Below are positions 59,701 through 64,000 of a stretch of DNA of 64,000 nucleotides, in pieces. Origin of the DNA: Pagrus major (lineage: Eukaryota > Chordata > Actinopteri > Spariformes > Sparidae); contig NC_133223.1 in NCBI RefSeq assembly GCF_040436345.1, positions 15,190,113 through 15,254,112 of the forward strand, given 5' to 3'. The translations under genes and the position numbers were made by a program. How positions within the stretch are numbered: the stretch's first letter is position 1; the number at the start of each line of letters is the position of its first letter. A model generated the notes under the pieces. That model was not told the origin of the DNA, made no database searches, and saw only the letters and a list, made by a program, of their open reading frames with translations.

Positions 59701-62595
59701 ACTGGTGTATTAATGTGTAAATGGCATTTGATTGTTGTAATGGGTCGAAGTGGAGCTGATGATGGAGGTCATCAACTATACTGTATGTAAAAGTATTTGA
59801 GCAACTGTACTCAATCACTGCTAAAGCATAATCATAAAAGGTATACACTCTGGAGGGAAAAAAAGAAGCAATGTTGAGACCCATATAGAAGTAATCCCTC
59901 TTAAGTATTACGTATGAGCCACTAGAAATGTGTGGCGGTGTCTGTATCTGCTATGACTCTACCGTCTGCCTGTACGGCCTTATTTTATTGATATTTTGCT
60001 GTGTTCAGGACCTTTCTGGGCATAGGTATCTGACATCTCACTGTAGGAACGAAATTAGAAAATCAACTATCTTTCTCCAGAATCGCCCTCTGCACCTGGT
60101 GTGTTTACAAACCGCAATCACCAAATCCCACATATCACGCCTTTAACATGAACTGAATAGGCTTAGGTAACTGACTGAACTAAAAGAAAACTGCCTAATA
60201 AACTGAACACAAAGGGGTGTATACAGCATCTAATACACAAACACTATCAATCAAACTACAAATAAAGCAAAAACAGAACAATTAGTGTACCAGTATACAT
60301 ATTTTAAACGTACTACAAGGAGTTTTTAACTGTTTCTGAAACTCAGTGCCTGTTTTTATTGGTTATTTCTGTTTAGTTGTTATATTTAGTCTTAATGCCT
60401 GTCACCAGGTCAGATTACGACCTCTCCAGGTCAGAAACATAATAAAATAAATCCATTAGTCTGGTGGTACGACACTGAAACAAAGTTTATTATGTTTCAC
60501 CATCTTCATCATTTGTCCAAAAAATGAAAGTTCCTTGTAGCAGCATTAATAATGAACACAAACAATAGCTGCAAAAATTGATATAGCTTAAAGAAATAAA
60601 CAAATTCTCTATAATAGAAATTCAAGTTTGACCGATACTTGATTTTTGGGACCAATGCCAATACCAATATTAGGAAGTAAAAGATTTCGATATTGATATA
60701 TCGCCAAATATATACACCTTTCTGTAAAGATCCCTCAGATGTTGTGACAAAATATGTAATGGAGGCGGATATTTTACAGTCTAACAATAAACTTTACCTG
60801 GAGAAGGTCTAAGTCAGAAAAGGCAGCAAACCTATCCGTTAAGGACATAAATAAAAAACTAATAATTTAAATTCATTAAACTTTGGCACAACTCTCTACA
60901 GTTCACAACATATCAAGCTGAACTTTTCAGTGCTTGGCCTTGTTCGTTTGTTTTAGGTTTAACAACCCGTGGCCTCAGTCTGCCGTCAGAGTAGAAGGTG
61001 CAACATTACAGTTTCTAAGCATGACCTCTGACCTGAATGGACTCTACCAGTGTGAAGCTTCGAACCCTTATGGAACAAAACGCGGTTACTTCTATCTGCA
61101 TGTATCTTCAGGTGAGGACAGGTTTGATGTTGTCTTTTTTTATTTTTTTTCCCTCTGTTTTTAGATTTCAGTGTGTTGTGATTGTTTGAATTTGTTATTC
61201 TTTTATATCTCTTAATTTAAAAAAAAAAAAAAGTTTTCTGTTACAAGTTTTACTCATTGACCCATCCTTAAGGACATGATGAGAAGCTTGGACATCTAGG
61301 CCTGGCCTAAACATGCTGAATGTGGTCAGGATTTCTCTCGGATGCCTCCCTTTTGAGATATTCCAGCTATGTCCAACTGAAAGTCGACCCAGGACACACT
61401 AGAGAATTCCTTAAGCTGAGAGGCATGCTGCTTAGCCTTTTCCCATCACAACGACAACTGTAAGAAAAACTGCCCACACTGTGACTAGATGACTACAGTG
61501 TACAGTCATCTAGTCACAGCTGTCACTTAGTTGCACAGTGAAACTCTACAAGGCTGGACATGCACTCATTGATCAGGAAATCACTGATAACAGAGTTTCT
61601 CTTAAACCAGTCAGGAACACACAGCTGAGCAAAGGAGAAAGATATGCTGTAATGGAGACATATTGTCCTCATTTTCAGGTTCATCATTTTATGTTGGGTT
61701 ACCACGAGAATCGATTTACAAGCTTTAATGTTCAAAAAGTACATTTGCATACATTTTCTTATTCTGCCCAGTGCTGCTGCGCTGTATTCCCCCTCTGTCT
61801 GAAACGTTCTGTTTTAGCTCCCGTCTCTTTAGGGCCCCTCCTCCTGAATACCCAGTCTCCTCTGATTGGTCAGTTCATACATGCCTGTGCCAGTAACGCC
61901 AACAACAGAGCCACTTTAATAAAATGATTCTTACGTAACAAAGTAGCTGCTCGGCATTTAAGTATGCAAATGTGTGACATGATGACGTAGTGTGATGTCA
62001 CTAAGACACATAATTAAAGGCAGGACTACTGACGAGGCGTTTCAGGAGCAGTGTTTTCTGTGGGAGAGAGGAGCTTCTGTTCTGTACAAGCACAAGAACC
62101 TATGTAACACACTGAAGGAAAGGGGGAAAAGCATAGTACTGTACGTCTCCTTTAAGGTACAATTAACTGCAGTGCTGTTGTATTGGGCGATATCAAACTT
62201 ATGTAAGTGTATCTCATACAATAACTGTGTATATCAATTTCCTGTTAAAATCTTTTCATTCTTGTATCCTGTCTCTCTACAGGAGGCTGCGCTGCTTGTT
62301 GGACCTTATTTAGTCTTTTGCTTATCCTGAATGTTGCTGCTGCTGCACTCTGGTACCTTTATAAATCTGGAAATTTGCAAAGGTAACAGGTACAGTAGTA
62401 CTATATGCACATAAATGGAAAATTACAGTGCTGCTGGGAAGTATGTAAGAACATGTTGTATGCACTGTGTTAAACATTTGTTGCATATTAATTGTTGGTT
62501 CATTGTCCAGGACTAGGGAGTTGATATCTGGGGATATGGAGCCGGTCCAACGAAGTCCCAGCGTATCTGACAGTACTGACTCACGTGGATTATGA
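56746..62595 (+). CDS. Gene G: nectin/PVR-like protein (V-C1-C2, TM)
   Basis: Tandem paralogue of F with the same seven exons: 56,746-56,860, 57,413-57,754, 57,848-58,150, 59,392-59,485, 60,957-61,111, 62,283-62,382 and 62,511-62,595; 397 residues, GT-AG, in frame. Domains are as in F: V (VVLPC, LSQISWQR, DEGTYTC, TLFPSGN), C1, split C2 (GLYQCEASNPYGTKRG), membrane helix with one extra alanine, and the same short tail lacking an afadin motif. Two ATGs four bases apart precede the signal; the second is in frame. Amino-acid differences from F cluster in the V exon (ENFF for ELFF, QLSNV for QLFNV, NHETQIPLNV for NHKTEIPVKV) and in one C1 loop (TTNSIEYDNG for TSNYNQQDNG), while introns are nearly identical. 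The 3' flank matches F to the window end. Confidence 0.85.
59193..59288. repeat. Hairpin-forming inverted repeat in intron 3 of G
   Basis: Arms of about 38 bases (59,193-59,230 and 59,250-59,288), sharing ACCAGCATG, GAACGGC and CCACCACAGC, around a 19-base loop. In F the right arm is mostly deleted. Confidence 0.75.
61233..61530. mobile_element. Rex3/RTE-like LINE relic, copy-specific to G
   Basis: Reads GGATGCCTCCCTTTTGAG, TTCCAGCTATGTCCAACTGA and CGACCCAGGACACACT in order, the well-known 3' coding end of fish Rex3/RTE LINEs, strongly decayed. Absent from the paralogous intron of F, where A-rich sequence joins directly to TTGCACAGTGAAACTC. A perfect 15-base inverted repeat with a 9-base loop sits near its right end (61,480-61,518). 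Confidence 0.6.
61654..62151. mobile_element. Family 3 TTAA MITE in intron 5 of gene G
   Basis: Paralogous copy of 49,090-49,587, with right TTAA at 62,152-62,155. Confidence 0.7.
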
Positions 62596-62639
62596 AGACA
62601 ACAGGCTGAGGCAGAGGTAGAGGAATTATGTAAAATATT

Positions 62640-63110
62640 CAGTTCGTTACAGAACTAATAATTTAAATTCATTAAACTTTGGCACAACTCTCTACAACAT
62701 ATTTCTGGCCTAATGTTGTGACTCTTTAATCAAGCTTATGGAACAAACGCAGTCCCCTCTATCTGCATGTTCCTTCAGGTGAGGTCAGGTTTGACTTGGC
62801 TTTGGGTTTTTGTCAAATGTGTTGGTGTTTTTGGGGTTTTTTTGCATTTGCTGCTGTTCTGTGGCTTTCAGTCGGCTATACCATTTACACGCCACTAGAG
62901 GTCATTCATATTACAATTTATGATCTTGAGGCTGCACTGTTTGTTGGACCTTATGTAGTCTTTTGCTTATCTTGAATGCTGCTGCTGCTGCTGTGTGGTA
63001 CCTTTGTAAAAGCAGGAAATGGTACAAGACAAGGTAACAAGAACAGTAGTAGTTCGTACAATTAAGTGGAATAAAAACAGTTTGGCTGCTAAGTATATAA
63101 GAAATATATC
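62640..63110 (+). pseudogene. Internal duplicate of exons 5-6 of gene G
   Basis: Same fossil arrangement as 50,076-50,540: end of exon 5 with its donor, then a transmembrane exon copy (62,928-63,033) lacking its acceptor. Confidence 0.7.
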
Positions 63111-64000
63111 AGGGATTTTTACAAGGATGTGGAGCAGCCGGCCAGTGAGCCAGCTCGGGCCAGCTGATGCTACTAGTCCACTATATACACTGATCTTAAG
63201 CATATCTGAATGAGTTTACCAACCCATTCGTAGACATGTAGTCAATTATTGTAAGAATAAAAGGCCCAAACACCAGCAAAGGCTCTATTGTAATGCAAGG
63301 AATTATTATTATTATATTTTTCAAATGAACTGCATATTTTAGGGGCTAAACAGGCTTGAAAATGCACTACTGCTGTTGGTAAAATAACAAAGCACAACAC
63401 CATAACAAATCACTTGGCACAAATAATGCAAATCTACTAAATTAACGCAACTTTTAAATGTCTGCAAATAAGTGAAATGCCTCTTTCATGTGGTTGGTGA
63501 GACAGAATTGGGCATGCAGCTGAGCTGAAAAAACTCCACTTACAGTTTATTTTCAGATTATGTTAAATCAGACATTACAGTATTTTTTCACTTGCCTTAT
63601 TGGACAACTGTATCTGAAAATATGCTGCATGCTGTATCACTAAAGCTGAGCTGGGGGTTCATGTCTGTCTCACCAGGAGGTGTTGAACAGGACTGATGGG
63701 AAATATCTGACACACTGGAAACTATCGAAGTTAACTTTTATTTTACTAATGTTTTACCAAGGTTCAATATGTATGGAATTTATTTTATAAATAATTAAAT
63801 TCAAAGCCAATACATCAACATTGGATTACAAACATGTTCCCCTTAAATAATCTTATTTTTGTTGAATGAGAGTGCATTTATGTTTCTAATAAAACAATAT
63901 TTTAACCATCATTGTGGCCTGTCTTGATCAACCTTACAGTGAAGGTGAAAATAAATAAATACATATATTAAATGAGGGCTAATGATTCTTAATGGAAGAC
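63111..64000. other. 3' flank of gene G to window end
   Basis: Nearly identical to the flank of F at 50,545-51,430. No exon inside; the possible alternative last exon would fall just beyond the window. An AATAAA-type signal is visible near 63,890. Confidence 0.5.

Overview
This is a vertebrate, almost certainly teleost fish, genomic window. It has long introns with GT-AG junctions, poly(A) signals, CA/GT microsatellites and many fish-type dispersed repeats (TTAA-flanked MITEs, hAT-like repeats, a Rex3/RTE-like LINE relic). The only host genes I can support are two tandem families of immunoglobulin-superfamily membrane proteins, all on the + strand. The species cannot be named from sequence alone.

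Layout. 1-7,260: no gene seen; repeats, MITEs and microsatellites. 7,341-14,951: two five-exon genes, A and B, each with signal peptide, one V-set Ig domain, a transmembrane helix and a cytoplasmic tail. 15,091-27,615: a roughly 12.5-kb tandem-repeat array of a GTAGAAATACAC-type monomer with nested higher-order repeats; a solo LTR sits near its right end. 28,962-39,556: three more copies of the V-set gene. C is a pseudogene; D and E are intact and repeat the A-B order. 39,560-43,400: intergenic repeats. 43,437-50,027 and 56,746-62,595: two nearly identical seven-exon nectin/PVR-like genes, F and G (V-C1-C2, transmembrane helix, short tail), arranged as a tandem duplication of about 12-13 kb. 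The second copy runs to the window end.

How the genes fit together. By domain order, phase-1 Ig exons and the (V/I)(S/T)Q motif in the V domain, genes A-E most resemble the TIGIT/CD226 branch of receptors that bind nectins and PVR; F and G resemble the nectin/PVR ligands. The A and D tails end with an ITIM (SIYGQL). The B and E tails lack it and use other exons with other tyrosines. This is a linked, birth-and-death cluster of paired inhibitory/non-inhibitory receptors next to candidate ligand genes. Receptor-ligand binding inside this cluster is inference, not something the sequence shows.

The most unusual structures are the 12.5-kb array, whose un-expanded counterpart survives beside pseudogene C; a tandem, TIR-sharing palindromic MITE array in intron 1 of F; mosaic exchange between V exons; and a six-codon stretch of concentrated amino-acid change between F and G.
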